Origin: Neisseriaceae bacterium | GTDB lineage: Bacteria; Pseudomonadota; Gammaproteobacteria; Burkholderiales; Neisseriaceae | Assembly: GCA_017989485.1 (NCBI GenBank) | Contig: JAGNPU010000006.1 | Location: 1 to 15,267, forward strand | Direction: 5' to 3' | Length of the DNA: 15,267 nucleotides | Part shown: positions 6,683 through 15,267 of the stretch, in pieces | Layout of the letters: every line of letters starts with the position of its first letter | How positions within the stretch are numbered: the stretch's first letter is position 1 | Translations under genes and position numbers: made by a program | The notes under the pieces: model-generated | Database searches by the model: none | Seen by the model: the letters and a program-made list of their open reading frames with translations, nothing else | What the model was told of the DNA's origin: nothing

Positions 6683-8041
6683 ATGTTGGCAGGAATGAGC
6701 AGTGGTTTGACCACGTTATTGGCGTTTTTGGTGGCCATTGTGGTGTTGGTGAGTTTGCATGAACTGGGGCATTACCTCGTGGCGCGTTGGTGCGGCGTGA
6801 GGGTGACCCGTTTTAGCGTGGGCTTTGGTACTCCGTTTTTCATGCGTAAAAAAGGGCATACAGAGTGGGCCCTGGCGCCGATTCCTTTGGGCGGCTACGT
6901 GCGCATGTTGGATACCCGTGAGGGCAACGTCAGCGAGGAAGACCGTCCGTTTGCGTTTGACCAACAGCATCCCTTAAAAAAAATGGCCATCGTATTGGCT
7001 GGCCCCATCGCCAATTTAATTCTGGCAGTGTTGTTTTTCAGCATCAGTAACGTGATGGGCGTGACCGACATCAAGGCCATGGTGGGGACGGTGCAGCCGG
7101 CCTCTTTGGCGGCCAAGGCGCAGTTTCAGTCCGGCGACCACATTCAAAGCATTAACGGCGTTGCCGTGGCCGATTGGCAAGATGCCCAAAAGAAAATCAT
7201 GTTGGGCTTGGATGATGGCGATTTAAGCGTGGCCGTGGTGGATGCGCAAGGCCAACCGCACACGCGAGTGATTAAAGTGGCTGACGATGCCGCCGCCGTT
7301 GATCAGGCGATTCAAAACGGCGTTGGCTTAATGGCCTACCGCATCACCACCGTACTGGGTTCGGTGGCCCCACAAAGCGCGGCAGAAGCCGCTGGTTTGA
7401 TGAAGGGGGACAAGTTACTCAGCATTAATGAAAAAGAAGTGGCGAATTGGTTTGATTGGGTTAATATTATTCAAGACAGCCCGGGTAAACAATTAACTAT
7501 TACTTACGAACGTGCGGGTGCCCGCCACAGCGCCCAATTACGACCTGCTTCGCAAGACGTGAATGGGACCTTAATGGGTTTTGCCGGCGTGTCCCCCTCT
7601 TCTGATGAAGCGTGGGCGGCACAAATTAGTCATTCTTGGTATCCAGGTTACGTAAAAAGCATTAAAATGGCAGCCGAGCAGGTGTGGGAATATGTGGTCT
7701 TGACGGTGCAGTTTTTTGGCAAACTGGTGACCGGGCAGGCTTCGCTTAAGCACATCGGTGGCCCCGTGATGATTGCCGACGTGGCGGGTAAATCTGCCGC
7801 GATGGGCCTGCAACCCTATTTAGAATTTTTAGCGCTCATTAGTGTGAGCCTAGGTGTGTTAAACTTATTGCCAATTCCTGTGTTGGATGGGGGACATTTT
7901 GTGTTCCACACCATCGAATGGCTACGAGGGAAACCACTAAGCGATAAAGCCCAGGCCTTCAGCATGAGAATTGGCGTCTTCGCCATGTTGCTGTTAATGA
8001 TGGTCGCTTTTTTTAACGATTTTAGTCGTTTTTTTGGATAA
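6683..8041 (+). CDS. rseP: RIP zinc metalloprotease (site-2 protease RseP)
   Basis: RseP is an inner-membrane intramembrane protease. In E. coli it releases sigma-E by cutting the anti-sigma RseA and also clears signal-peptide remnants. The 452-residue product has the zinc motif HELGH at 26-30 inside the first membrane helix and the third zinc ligand in LDG at 402-404 (D402) within NLLPIPVLDGGH, and conserved helices near 95-113, 375-395 and at the C-terminus. Two PDZ-type regions lie in the periplasmic part, about 115-200 (QSGDHIQSINGVAV) and 222-290 (KGDKLLSINEKEV). No sigma-E or anti-sigma gene lies nearby, so its target here is unknown. ATG 6683 follows AAGGGA by 5 bases and is 2 bases after dxr. 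bamA follows by 8 bases, a common pairing. Confidence 0.96.
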   Translation: MLAGMSSGLTTLLAFLVAIVVLVSLHELGHYLVARWCGVRVTRFSVGFGTPFFMRKKGHTEWALAPIPLGGYVRMLDTREGNVSEEDRPFAFDQQHPLKKMAIVLAGPIANLILAVLFFSISNVMGVTDIKAMVGTVQPASLAAKAQFQSGDHIQSINGVAVADWQDAQKKIMLGLDDGDLSVAVVDAQGQPHTRVIKVADDAAAVDQAIQNGVGLMAYRITTVLGSVAPQSAAEAAGLMKGDKLLSINEKEVANWFDWVNIIQDSPGKQLTITYERAGARHSAQLRPASQDVNGTLMGFAGVSPSSDEAWAAQISHSWYPGYVKSIKMAAEQVWEYVVLTVQFFGKLVTGQASLKHIGGPVMIADVAGKSAAMGLQPYLEFLALISVSLGVLNLLPIPVLDGGHFVFHTIEWLRGKPLSDKAQAFSMRIGVFAMLLLMMVAFFNDFSRFFG

Positions 8042-8049
8042 GATTCTTC

Positions 8050-10365
8050 ATGAAATTAAAATTTCTTACCGCAACAATCATGAGTCTGTCTTTGTCTTCT
8101 ATGGCATTGGCGGCCGACGCTTTTAAAATTAAAGACATACGGATTGAGGGTTTGCAAAGAACGGAACCCGAAACGGTGTTTACCTACTTGCCGGTTCAAG
8201 TGGGTGATTCCTTTACCGGTCCTAAAGGGCAGGAAATCATTAAGGCGCTTTACGCGACGGGTTTTTTTGACGACGTTCGGGTTGAGTCGCAAGAAGGCTA
8301 TTTGACCCTGTCCGTGGTGGAACGGCCCATCATCAGCACCATTGCGGTTGAGGGGGGTAAGTCGATCAGCAATGACATCATCAAAAAAACCTTAGGCAGT
8401 GCTGGCTTGAATCAGGCCCACCCCTTTGATCAGTCGGTGATGAATCAGGCCATTGTGGCCTTGAAGCAGGAATACGTAAACCGCGGTAAATATGCGGCGA
8501 CCGTGGTGCCCACCGTGACCAAGCTAGACCGTAATCGCGTGGCGATTAACCTAGTGGTGACGGAAGGCGACACCAGTACGATTAAAGAAATCAACTTTGT
8601 GGGCAACCAGTTCTACTCGGACCGTAAGCTGAACAAGCAGATCAATGCCACCACGGGTGGCTGGTTTACGTGGTTCAGTAAGACGGACCAATACGCCAAG
8701 CAAAAAATGGCCAGCGACATTGAAGAGCTGACGGATTTTTATAAAAACAGCGGCTTCTTAGACTTTAGCGTGGACTCTACTCAAGTAGAGCTGAGCGCAG
8801 ACAAGTCGCAGATTTATCTGACCATTAACATGACCGAAGGCCCACGCTACACCTTTGGCGATTTCAACCTCAGCGGCGACACCAAAGAAGTGCCGATGGC
8901 TGAGCTAGAAGCCATGATTAAGGCCAAAAAAGGCAAGTATTTTGATCAGTCTGTGGTCAAAGAAGACATCGGCAAAATTCAGGATCGTCTGGGTCGCGAT
9001 GGGTATGCCATGGCCAACGTCTACGTGTTGCCTAAGCCCAATAAAGAGACCGGCGTGGTCGATTTTGACCTGTCGGTAGACACCGGTCGCAAAGTCTACG
9101 TGAACCGCATCAATATTGCGGGCAACAATAAAACCCGCGATGAAGTGGTGCGTCGCGAGCTGCGTCAAATGGAAGGGTCGGTATTCGATACCTCAAAAAT
9201 TCAGCGTTCGAAAGAGCGTATTGAGCTACTGGGCTATTTTGACGGCGTGACCATGGACCCTGTGGGCGTGGCCAATACGCCAGACATGGTAGACGTCAAC
9301 GTGGGCGTGAACGAGCGTTCAACGGGCTCTATCGACGTGAGCGCCGGCTATGTTCAAGATGAAGGCATTGTGTTTGGCGGCGGGATTTCACAAGACAACC
9401 TGTTTGGTTCGGGTAAATCGGCCAGCGTGCAGCTGTCTAACTCTAAGGCGAATAAGCGTGCCGTGCTGTCGTTTACCGACCCTTACTTTACCCCTGACGG
9501 CGTGAGCTTGGGTTACGATGCGTTTTACCGCGTGTACAATCCCGATAAGCTGGATTCTAGCCGCTACAAAACCGAAACCTACGGCGTGGGCGCTCGTTTA
9601 GGCGTGCCTGTGACCGAATACGACCGAGTGAATTTTGGCCTTGGGGTGCAAAACCAAACCATTAGCACCTACGATGACAGCCCGCAGCGGTATAAAGATT
9701 TCGTTAAAGAGTACGGCAATGGCAAGAAGGCCGACGTGTTGACCTATACCGGTTCGATCGGTTGGGGTCGCAATAAGACCGACAGTGCCTTATGGCCGAC
9801 CCGTGGTTACATGATGCGTGCCGACTTAGACTTTAGCGTGCCGGGCAGTGACGTGCAGTATTACAGCGCCACCCACCAACAGCAGTGGTTCTTCCCATTG
9901 AGCAAAGACTTTACCCTGATGTTAAACGGTGAGCTCGGCTATGCCGACAGCTATGGCAAGACCAAGGAACTGCCGTTCTTCCACAACTTCTACGTGGGCG
10001 GTATTGGTTCGGTACGGGGTTATGAGACCAGCAGCTTGGGCCCTCGTGACGGCGACGATTACATCGGTGGTAACCGTAAAGCGGTGGCCAATGCCGAATT
10101 GCTCTTCCCCTTGCCGGGGATTAAAGACCAGCGTTCCGTGCGCCTAAGCCTGTTTGCCGATGCCGGCAGCGTCTGGAACACCAAGGAAGTGAAAGGGACG
10201 GAAACGGCCACCACCATGAGCAGCGAAATGCGCTATTCTGCGGGTGTCGCCCTGACCTGGTTGTCTCCTTTGGGCCCAATGAAATTTAGCTATGCTTACC
10301 CATTTAAAGAAAAACAAGGCGACGACTTACAGCGTTTCCAATTCCAGTTGGGTAGAGCGTTTTAA
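8050..10365 (+). CDS. bamA: outer-membrane protein assembly factor BamA (Omp85)
   Basis: BamA is the central beta-barrel of the machine that folds proteins into the outer membrane. The 771-residue precursor starts with a signal peptide (basic MKLK, hydrophobic core, ALA cleavage after residue 21). Five POTRA domains follow at about 24-92, 93-172, 176-262, 266-343 and 348-420, recognisable by repeated x-I-x-x-I-x-x-x-G-N-like openings such as IKDIRIEG, IKEINFVGN and VNRINIAGNN. The C-terminal barrel spans about 425-771 and includes the Omp85 loop-6 motif VRGYE at 655-659 and a terminal phenylalanine in FQLGRAF, the usual C-terminal beta-signal. It is a little shorter than E. coli BamA (810). 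It stands between rseP and skp, its periplasmic chaperone partner. Its ribosome site is weak, with a GGA about 10 bases upstream. Confidence 0.97.
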   Translation: MKLKFLTATIMSLSLSSMALAADAFKIKDIRIEGLQRTEPETVFTYLPVQVGDSFTGPKGQEIIKALYATGFFDDVRVESQEGYLTLSVVERPIISTIAVEGGKSISNDIIKKTLGSAGLNQAHPFDQSVMNQAIVALKQEYVNRGKYAATVVPTVTKLDRNRVAINLVVTEGDTSTIKEINFVGNQFYSDRKLNKQINATTGGWFTWFSKTDQYAKQKMASDIEELTDFYKNSGFLDFSVDSTQVELSADKSQIYLTINMTEGPRYTFGDFNLSGDTKEVPMAELEAMIKAKKGKYFDQSVVKEDIGKIQDRLGRDGYAMANVYVLPKPNKETGVVDFDLSVDTGRKVYVNRINIAGNNKTRDEVVRRELRQMEGSVFDTSKIQRSKERIELLGYFDGVTMDPVGVANTPDMVDVNVGVNERSTGSIDVSAGYVQDEGIVFGGGISQDNLFGSGKSASVQLSNSKANKRAVLSFTDPYFTPDGVSLGYDAFYRVYNPDKLDSSRYKTETYGVGARLGVPVTEYDRVNFGLGVQNQTISTYDDSPQRYKDFVKEYGNGKKADVLTYTGSIGWGRNKTDSALWPTRGYMMRADLDFSVPGSDVQYYSATHQQQWFFPLSKDFTLMLNGELGYADSYGKTKELPFFHNFYVGGIGSVRGYETSSLGPRDGDDYIGGNRKAVANAELLFPLPGIKDQRSVRLSLFADAGSVWNTKEVKGTETATTMSSEMRYSAGVALTWLSPLGPMKFSYAYPFKEKQGDDLQRFQFQLGRAF

Positions 10366-10378
10366 TTAAGGAGCAATT

Positions 10379-10876
10379 GTGCGAATTTTGCAAACAATGA
10401 TGGCTGCCAGCGTGGCGTTGACCCTAATGCATGGTGCTGCGGCCCAAGGCGTTCAAAAGCTTGGGTTCATCAGTACGGAACGGGTTTATCAAGAAGCAAA
10501 GGCCGCGCAGAATATTGTGACTCGGTTAGATAAGGAATTCGCGCCTCAGCAAGACCGGCTTAAGGCCTTGCGTGCTGAGGGCGTGAAAATTGAGAAAAAG
10601 CTGGGCGGCAGTCAGTTGAGTGCCGCCGAGCGGATTCAAACCGAAGATCAGTACAAGGCTTTAGTGACCCAGTACAACACCACCAGTGCGGCGGTGTCGC
10701 GTGAGTATACTTTGCGTCGAAACGAAGAGTTTGCCAGCATTCAAGAGCAGGCCAATAACATCATTCGGTCGATTGCCAAGCAGCAAGGTTACGATTTGAT
10801 TTTACAAGAAGCAGTTTATGTGGACCCCAAATATGACATCACCGAACAGGTGATCAAAACCTTGGACAAACAATAA
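10379..10876 (+). CDS. skp: OmpH/Skp family periplasmic chaperone, GTG start
   Basis: Skp (OmpH) is a trimeric periplasmic holdase that carries unfolded outer-membrane proteins to the BAM machine. The 165-residue precursor has a signal peptide ([22 protein letters not shown] cleavage after residue 22), a short beta segment ([14 protein letters not shown]), and a long, charged helical arm (about 50-130, rich in E, K, R and Q with the heptad-like pattern of the tentacle). It ends with the returning beta segment ([12 protein letters not shown]). The start is GTG 10379: a full AAGGAG (10368-10373) lies 5 bases upstream, whereas the nearby in-frame ATGs (codons 7 and 8) have no site and would shorten the signal peptide. 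It lies 13 bases after bamA and 14 before lpxD, the conserved order. Confidence 0.94.
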   Translation: MRILQTMMAASVALTLMHGAAAQGVQKLGFISTERVYQEAKAAQNIVTRLDKEFAPQQDRLKALRAEGVKIEKKLGGSQLSAAERIQTEDQYKALVTQYNTTSAAVSREYTLRRNEEFASIQEQANNIIRSIAKQQGYDLILQEAVYVDPKYDITEQVIKTLDKQ

Positions 10877-10890
10877 ATAAAGGCCTTCCT

Positions 10891-11937
10891 ATGTCATTGT
10901 TACTGTCACACATTGTGACACAGCTGGGCGGCGAATTAGTTGGCCCAGATGTGTCCGTGACCAAAGTTGCTCCGCTCGACAGTGCTCAAGCGGAGCAAAT
11001 TAGTTTTTTAGCCAATCCAAAGTACCGCCACAGCCTCGACGCCTCGCGAGCATCGGCCGTGATTGTGTCCGAGAAGCTGGGCGTGGCCATCGTGCCCGAG
11101 GGCATGAGCGCCATTGTGACGCGCGACCCCTACCTGTATTTTGCCAAGGTGGCACGGCTGTTCCATCCCGTGATCGACGCCCAAGGGGTGCAACACCCTA
11201 CGGCGGTGGTGGCGGCGACGGCGGTGGTGCCCGCCAGCTGTGATCTGGGGGCGCATGCCTACATCGGTGAACACGTGGTCTTGGGCGAGGGCTGCCGTAT
11301 TTTGCCGGGCGTCGTGATCGAGGCCGACTGTGTGTTGGGGGCCAAGGTGTGCCTACATGCCAATGTGACGCTTTACCCACAGTGCGTGCTGGGCGACCGG
11401 GTGGAAATCCATTCTGGCAGCGTCATCGGTGCCGACGGTTTTGGCATGGCGTGGGATGAGACGAAATGGTTTAAAATACCGCAAACGGGCCGGGTGATTT
11501 TGGCCGATGACGTTGAGGTCGGTGCCAATACCACCATTGATCGGGGTGCCTTGGACGACACCGTGATTCACACCGGTGCCAAAATTGATAATTTGGTGCA
11601 AATTGGCCACAATGTACACGTAGGGGCGCACACCGCCATTGCGGGCTGTACCGGCATCGCCGGCAGCACCAAAATTGGGGCTTATTGCACCATTGGTGGG
11701 GCCGCGATGTTTGTGGGCCATATTGAAGTGGCCGATAAAACCTTTATCGGTGGTGGGACGTTGGTCAGCAAGTCTATTGATGCGCCGGGGCACTACGCCT
11801 CGTCTTATCCTCTGGCCACGCATAAGGATTGGGTGCGCAATGCCGTGCATTTGCGCCACCTAAACGACATGGCCAAAAGAATAAAACAACTAGAACAACA
11901 ACTGGCGTCTCAGGATGCCGTTAAGGAAAAGGAATAA
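10891..11937 (+). CDS. lpxD: UDP-3-O-acyl-glucosamine N-acyltransferase
   Basis: LpxD adds the second (N-linked) 3-hydroxyacyl chain from acyl-ACP in lipid A synthesis. The 348-residue protein has an N-terminal uridine-binding domain (about 1-100, including the conserved FLANPKY), followed by a left-handed beta-helix of hexapeptide repeats (about 103-300). A C-terminal amphipathic helix (about 315-345, [19 protein letters not shown]) packs the trimer. The proposed catalytic histidine lies in QIGHNVHVG (H240), aligning with E. coli H239. ATG 10891 has AAAGG 7 bases upstream. It comes after skp and is followed after 2 bases by fabZ, the standard lipid A cluster. Hydroxyacyl chain length cannot be read safely from the sequence by eye. 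Confidence 0.97.
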   Translation: MSLLLSHIVTQLGGELVGPDVSVTKVAPLDSAQAEQISFLANPKYRHSLDASRASAVIVSEKLGVAIVPEGMSAIVTRDPYLYFAKVARLFHPVIDAQGVQHPTAVVAATAVVPASCDLGAHAYIGEHVVLGEGCRILPGVVIEADCVLGAKVCLHANVTLYPQCVLGDRVEIHSGSVIGADGFGMAWDETKWFKIPQTGRVILADDVEVGANTTIDRGALDDTVIHTGAKIDNLVQIGHNVHVGAHTAIAGCTGIAGSTKIGAYCTIGGAAMFVGHIEVADKTFIGGGTLVSKSIDAPGHYASSYPLATHKDWVRNAVHLRHLNDMAKRIKQLEQQLASQDAVKEKE

Positions 11938-11939
11938 GC

Positions 11940-12401
11940 ATGAGTATGGACATTCAACTACCGTTAGATTCGCGCGCGATTGCGAAATTATTGCCTCATC
12001 GCTATCCATTTTTATTGGTTGATCGGGTCACTGATTTTGAAGCCAATACCAGCCTACGTGCCTACAAAAACGTGACCATGAACGAAGAATTTTTTCAAGG
12101 TCATTTTCCGAATTTCCCCGTCATGCCTGGCGTGTTAATCATCGAGGCAATGGCTCAGGCCGCTGGCCTGCTGTCTATTTTAAGCCTGGGTGGGCGTGCC
12201 GAAAATGAAATTTATTTCTTTGCCGGCATCGACAATGCCCGCTTTAAGCGTCAGGTTGTGCCGGGCGACCAGTTGGTGTTTGAGATTGAGCAAGTATCGG
12301 CCCGCCGTGGCATCGCCAAATACATTGCCGTGGCCAAAGTAGATGGCCTGGTGGCGGCAGAAGCCAATATTATGTGTGTCAAAAAAGAAATCGAGGCTTA
12401 A
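11940..12401 (+). CDS. fabZ: (3R)-hydroxyacyl-ACP dehydratase FabZ
   Basis: FabZ dehydrates 3-hydroxyacyl-ACP in fatty-acid elongation and competes with LpxA and LpxD for the same substrates, which explains its place between them. The 153-residue protein shows [13 protein letters not shown] (18-30) and the hot-dog active-site region [20 protein letters not shown] (51-70), with the catalytic His 55 and Glu 69 in the normal 14-residue spacing, then AMAQAAG. It is the right length for FabZ and lacks the longer N-terminus of FabA. ATG 11940 has AAGGA 6 bases upstream and is chosen over the in-frame ATG two codons later. It starts 2 bases after lpxD and ends 2 bases before lpxA. Confidence 0.97.
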   Translation: MSMDIQLPLDSRAIAKLLPHRYPFLLVDRVTDFEANTSLRAYKNVTMNEEFFQGHFPNFPVMPGVLIIEAMAQAAGLLSILSLGGRAENEIYFFAGIDNARFKRQVVPGDQLVFEIEQVSARRGIAKYIAVAKVDGLVAAEANIMCVKKEIEA

Positions 12402-12403
12402 TC

Positions 12404-13180
12404 ATGAGCAACATCCATCCGACCGCCTTGGTGGATGCCCAGGCGCAACTTGCTGACGATGTGACGGTAGGCCCTTATACGATTATTGGGCCCAACGTCG
12501 TGATTGGCGCGGGCAGCACCATCGGCCCGCACGTGGTGATTGAAGGCCACACCACCATAGGTCAGAACAACCACATTTTTCAGTTTGCTTCTTTGGGCGC
12601 CAAGCCTCAGGACAAGAAGTTTGCGGATGAGCCGACGCGTTTGGAAATTGGCGACAACAACACCATACGGGAATTCTGTACCTTTAATTTGGGCACGGTT
12701 CAAGGCGGTGGCGTGACCAAAATCGGGGACGACAACTGGATCATGGCCTATGTGCACTTGGCCCATGACTGCATCGTCGGCAACCACACCATTTTTGCCA
12801 ACAACGCGTCTTTAGCCGGCCATGTGACCGTAGGCGACTGGGTGATTTTGGGTGGGTACACGCTGGTGCATCAGTTTGGCAATATTGGCCCACACGCCAT
12901 GACGGCCTTTGCCTCTGGCGTGCACAAAAGCGTGCCGCCTTACGTCATGGGCGCCGGCTTTAGGGCCGAGCCTGCTGGGATTAACAGCGAAGGCCTGCGC
13001 CGTCGCGGTTTTAGCGCGGAAGACATCGCCACCGTCAAGCGGGCGTATAAAACCCTGTACCGCCAAGGCTTAAGCCTGAGCGAGGCCAAGGCGGCCATCA
13101 TCGAAGAGGCCAAAGAGCATGCCGTATTGCAGCCGTTTGTGGCCTTTTTTGAGACCGAAGAGAGAGGCATTATTCGCTAA
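12404..13180 (+). CDS. lpxA: UDP-N-acetylglucosamine O-acyltransferase
   Basis: LpxA performs the first step of lipid A synthesis, moving a 3-hydroxyacyl chain from ACP to the 3-OH of UDP-GlcNAc in the cytoplasm. The 258-residue trimer-forming protein has a left-handed beta-helix of hexapeptide repeats (about 1-185) and a helical C-terminus (about 190-258). Active-site residues match the E. coli enzyme with a shift of four: H118 and H121 in HLAHD, H140 in LAGHV, H156-Q157 in LVHQF, and R200 in GLRRRGF. The equivalent of the E. coli chain-length residue Gly173 is Phe169 here, suggesting a shorter acyl chain than 14 carbons (inference). The frame is open upstream to 12374 inside fabZ, but ATG 12404, with GAGG 7 bases upstream, gives the family start. 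TAATG joins it to lpxB. Confidence 0.97.
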   Translation: MSNIHPTALVDAQAQLADDVTVGPYTIIGPNVVIGAGSTIGPHVVIEGHTTIGQNNHIFQFASLGAKPQDKKFADEPTRLEIGDNNTIREFCTFNLGTVQGGGVTKIGDDNWIMAYVHLAHDCIVGNHTIFANNASLAGHVTVGDWVILGGYTLVHQFGNIGPHAMTAFASGVHKSVPPYVMGAGFRAEPAGINSEGLRRRGFSAEDIATVKRAYKTLYRQGLSLSEAKAAIIEEAKEHAVLQPFVAFFETEERGIIR

Positions 13181-14346
13181 TGACCACTTGGTTTAGTCAA
13201 GCAGCCACCTTAAAGGTCGGCATGGTGGTGGGGGAGGCCTCCGGCGACCTATTGGGGGCCCACCTCATGAGCGCCATTTTGGCCCAGAACCCCCACGCTG
13301 AGTTTGTGGGCATTGGGGGCCCGCAAATGCAGGCCTTGGGCTTTAAAAGCCTCTACCCGCAAGAGCAGCTGGCCGTGCGCGGCCTGGTTGAGGTGTTGAA
13401 ACGGTTGCCGACGCTGGTGGGCATTCGTCGCGGCGTATTCCGCACCCTGATGCAAGAGCGCCCGGACGTGTTTGTGGGCGTGGACGCACCCGATTTTAAT
13501 TTGGCCTTAGAGGCCAAGTTTAAGCGCAAAGGCGTGCCGGCCATTCATTACGTCAGCCCTTCGGTATGGGCCTGGCGCAGCGAGCGGGTGCCGAAAATCG
13601 CCAAAAAAGTAGACCACGTATTGTGCCTGTTTCCCATGGAGCCGCCTTTGTATCGGGCCGTGGGCGGTAAGGCCACGTTTGTGGGCCATCCTTTGGCCCA
13701 GACCATGCCGTTAATGCCCGACCGGGTCAGCATGCGTCAGAAAATGAATATTCGGCAGGACATTCCCGTGTTTACCCTGATGCCGGGCAGCCGCGTCAGC
13801 GAAATCGACTATATGGCGCCCCTGTTTTTGGCGGCGGCCAAGCTGATTGCCGAGAAGCTGCCCCAGGCCCGTTTTTTGGTGCCCTTGGCCACGGTGGCGT
13901 CGGCGCGGCGGTTTAAAGAGGTCGTGAGCCGGACCGACTCGCTTGACCTGCCGATGACCCTGATGAGCGGTCACGCGCAAATGGCCTGCGTGGCCAGCGA
14001 CGTGGTATTGGTGACCAGCGGTACGGCCACCCTTGAGGTGGCGCTGTGCAAGCGGCCTATGGTGATCAGCTACCGTATTTCTGGCTTAACCTATGCTTGG
14101 GTAAAGGGCAAAATCAAAAGCGCCTACGTGGGCCTGCCCAATATTTTGTTGAATAAGGCGGCGGTGCCCGAATTATTGCAAGACGAGGCTAGGCCCGAAA
14201 AGCTGGCGCGCGCCATGATGGATTGGTATGAAGACAAGGCCGCCTGTCGGGCCTTGGTCGCCGATTTTACGGCCTTGCATGAAACCCTTAGGCAAGACAC
14301 GGCCAAGCTGGCGGCCGACGTGGTGCTCAAGGAGGCGGGGCGATGA
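13180..14346 (+). CDS. lpxB: lipid A disaccharide synthase
   Basis: LpxB (glycosyltransferase family 19) condenses UDP-2,3-diacylglucosamine with lipid X to form the tetra-acyl disaccharide, at the inner face of the inner membrane. The 388-residue protein has the N-terminal [14 protein letters not shown] (17-30), GIGGPQM (about 46-52), the conserved DAPDFN (102-107), the [10 protein letters not shown] motif (about 124-133), [14 protein letters not shown] (about 205-212) and the nucleotide-sugar-binding TSGTATLE (about 284-291). Length is normal. The ATG overlaps the lpxA stop by one base with no separate ribosome site, so translation is coupled. Its last codons contain the strong AAGGAGG used by rnhB. 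The UDP-diacylglucosamine hydrolase (LpxH or LpxI) needed between LpxD and LpxB is not encoded in the window. Confidence 0.97.
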   Translation: MTTWFSQAATLKVGMVVGEASGDLLGAHLMSAILAQNPHAEFVGIGGPQMQALGFKSLYPQEQLAVRGLVEVLKRLPTLVGIRRGVFRTLMQERPDVFVGVDAPDFNLALEAKFKRKGVPAIHYVSPSVWAWRSERVPKIAKKVDHVLCLFPMEPPLYRAVGGKATFVGHPLAQTMPLMPDRVSMRQKMNIRQDIPVFTLMPGSRVSEIDYMAPLFLAAAKLIAEKLPQARFLVPLATVASARRFKEVVSRTDSLDLPMTLMSGHAQMACVASDVVLVTSGTATLEVALCKRPMVISYRISGLTYAWVKGKIKSAYVGLPNILLNKAAVPELLQDEARPEKLARAMMDWYEDKAACRALVADFTALHETLRQDTAKLAADVVLKEAGR

Positions 14347-14903
14347 TGATTGCGGGCGTGGATGAGGCCGGGCGCGGTCCTTTGGTGGGCAGCGTGTTTG
14401 CGGCGGCGGTGATTTTGCCGGTGGATTTTGATCTGCCTAAGCTCACCGACTCCAAAAAGCTGACGGAAAAGCAGCGTGACGTTTTGGCGGTGGCGATTAA
14501 GGCGCAGGCGGTGGCGTACGCCATTGCTGAGGCAACCACGGCAGAAATTTTAGAATTGAATATTTTGCACGCCACGATGTTGGCCATGCGCCGCGCGGTA
14601 GAGGGATTGGGGGTGGCGCCAGGGCTGGTCCTCATCGACGGCAATCGCGTTCCGCCTGGGCTATTGATGCCGGCGCAGGCCATTGTTAAGGGAGACCTTA
14701 AGGAGCAAGCGATCTCGGCGGCGTCTATTTTGGCCAAAACCGCACGCGATGCGCAAATGTATGCCTTAGACGCGCTTCATCCCGAGTATGGCTTTGCCCA
14801 GCACAAAGGCTATGGCACCAAGCAGCACCTAGAGGCCTTGCAACAGCATGGCATTCTGGCCGAGCATAGGGTAGGGTTTGCGCCGATTAAACACATGGTG
14901 TGA
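14343..14903 (+). CDS. rnhB: ribonuclease HII
   Basis: RNase HII cuts RNA in RNA-DNA hybrids and starts removal of single ribonucleotides from DNA. The 186-residue protein begins with [12 protein letters not shown], giving catalytic D7 and E8. IDGN supplies D99 and KGD supplies D118, completing the DEDD set with family-like spacing, followed by [13 protein letters not shown]. The C-terminal [18 protein letters not shown] is also typical. The start is ATG 14343, which overlaps the lpxB end by four bases (ATGA); AAGGAGG at 14329-14335 lies 7 bases upstream, so the ATG at 14346 is less well placed. It is the last gene of the envelope operon, as in many proteobacteria where lpxB and rnhB are adjacent, and is followed by a strong terminator. 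Confidence 0.96.
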   Translation: MMIAGVDEAGRGPLVGSVFAAAVILPVDFDLPKLTDSKKLTEKQRDVLAVAIKAQAVAYAIAEATTAEILELNILHATMLAMRRAVEGLGVAPGLVLIDGNRVPPGLLMPAQAIVKGDLKEQAISAASILAKTARDAQMYALDALHPEYGFAQHKGYGTKQHLEALQQHGILAEHRVGFAPIKHMV

Positions 14904-14917
14904 ATCCAGTGCCCTTT

Positions 14918-14966
14918 AAAAAGCTGATTTTGTCGCGAGAAAAGACGAAATCAGCTTTTTGCTTTT
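14918..14966. terminator. strong bidirectional terminator between convergent genes
   Basis: AAAAAGCTGATTTTGTC (14918-14934) pairs with GACGAAATCAGCTTTTT (14944-14960): 17 base pairs with one G-T pair around a 9-base loop. On the plus strand it ends in TTTTT, G, C and six more T (to 14967). On the minus strand the A run also gives a T tract, so it can end both rnhB and the incoming gene from the right. Confidence 0.9.
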
Positions 14967-14989
14967 TTAAGCGGCTGGGTTGGCCATGC

Positions 14990-15267
14990 TCAGTGCGGCG
15001 ATGGGCCGCTTGAGGCTGGGGGTTGTGCGTGTTGCTGTTCGGCATAGGCCTTTAATGACTGCATGGTTTTTGGCAGTCCTGTGCGCACCTGCTTGCCCAC
15101 TATGGGGCCGAAGAAAAAAGCCAGGGGGCCAGTAAACCAGACGCGGTGGATGACTTCTGAGCCGCCGTCGGTGGCGGCTACCAGGTGTTCGAAGTGCATG
15201 CGAAACAGCGGGATGTGGCCTTCTACGGTGAATGATTGGCCCGCGGTGCGCTCGGTGATCGTCATGG
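14990..15267 (-). CDS. SRPBCC-family (START-like) protein, C-terminal part (runs off the right edge)
   Basis: About 91 codons are visible plus part of another; the N-terminus lies to the right, and the methionine at 15265 is probably internal because the frame is open to the edge. The visible part reads SFTVEGHIPLFRMHFEHL, then a short acidic loop (ATDGGSE), VIHRVWFTGPLAFFFGP, IVGKQVRTGLP and a C-terminal helix ending in a proline- and serine-rich tail. The pattern of two antiparallel strands, with H/R-V-x-F closing the sheet, followed by a long C-terminal helix (GLPKTMQSLKAYAE) fits the C-terminal half of small SRPBCC or polyketide-cyclase-like ligand-binding proteins. Ligand and role are unknown. 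It is convergent with rnhB across the terminator, and there is no reason to link it to the envelope operon. Confidence 0.6.
   Translation of the reverse strand, partial: MTITERTAGQSFTVEGHIPLFRMHFEHLVAATDGGSEVIHRVWFTGPLAFFFGPIVGKQVRTGLPKTMQSLKAYAEQQHAQPPASSGPSPH

Noticed and set aside
8015..8035. AACGA-TCGTT hairpin followed by T residues at the end of rseP
   Set aside because: Only five pairs, two of them GC, and the bases encode the natural hydrophobic RseP C-terminus; too weak to call an attenuator ahead of bamA.
11353..11859. 168-codon open frame on the minus strand inside lpxD
   Set aside because: It is antisense to a fully recognisable LpxD and its product has no coherent motifs; such frames arise from the codon bias of the real gene.
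12398..12787. 129-codon minus-strand frame inside lpxA
   Set aside because: Antisense to LpxA active-site sequence; no independent support.
1..15267. DNA-uptake sequence repeats of Neisseriaceae (GCCGTCTGAA and known dialects)
   Set aside because: CTGAA occurs in several places but with different flanking bases each time; no repeated 10-12-mer of that type was seen by eye.
1..15267. Mobile elements, CRISPR arrays, toxin-antitoxin pairs or defence genes
   Set aside because: Every long frame with coherent motifs is a core gene, intergenic gaps are short, and no direct-repeat arrays or transposase-like proteins are present.

Overview
The window is a core-genome segment from a Gram-negative betaproteobacterium, most likely of the order Neisseriales. 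The evidence is the gene order frr-uppS-cdsA-dxr-rseP-bamA-skp-lpxD-fabZ-lpxA-lpxB-rnhB, with dxr after cdsA rather than before uppS as in E. coli, and the neisserial look of BamA and LpxA. I read this from protein motifs and gene order without any database search, so genus and species stay open. No Neisseria-type 12-base DNA-uptake repeat was seen by eye.

Left edge (1-437): the N-terminal part of a probable 5-formyltetrahydrofolate cyclo-ligase runs leftward out of the window. Divergent from it is a small unrecognised protein with two predicted membrane helices.

Translation and nucleotide block (438-3933): a roughly 215-base non-coding leader carries candidate promoters and a foldable element ahead of rpsB (ribosomal protein S2). 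A factor-independent terminator or attenuator separates rpsB from tsf (EF-Ts), and a strong terminator follows tsf. pyrH (UMP kinase) appears to have its own promoter region. A bulged hairpin lies between pyrH and frr (ribosome recycling factor).

Envelope block (3945-14903): uppS, cdsA, dxr, rseP, bamA, skp, lpxD, fabZ, lpxA, lpxB and rnhB are packed with gaps of 0-14 bases or with short overlaps, all on the plus strand, and so are probably one long operon. The genes supply isoprenoid precursors (dxr), the undecaprenyl carrier (uppS), CDP-diacylglycerol for phospholipids (cdsA), a stress-response and signal-peptide site-2 protease (rseP), outer-membrane protein assembly (bamA with the Skp chaperone), and the first steps of lipid A and fatty-acid synthesis (lpxD, fabZ, lpxA, lpxB). 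rnhB (RNase HII) rides along at the end.

Right edge (14904-15267): a 17-bp-stem terminator separates rnhB from a convergent, incomplete gene resembling the SRPBCC ligand-binding family.

No mobile element, CRISPR array, tRNA, rRNA, broken gene or sign of transfer was found. I see no previously undescribed multi-gene system here. The points worth a second look are mostly regulatory: the rpsB leader fold, the pyrH upstream palindrome, the pyrH-frr hairpin, the small membrane protein, and a phenylalanine at the predicted acyl-length position of LpxA.
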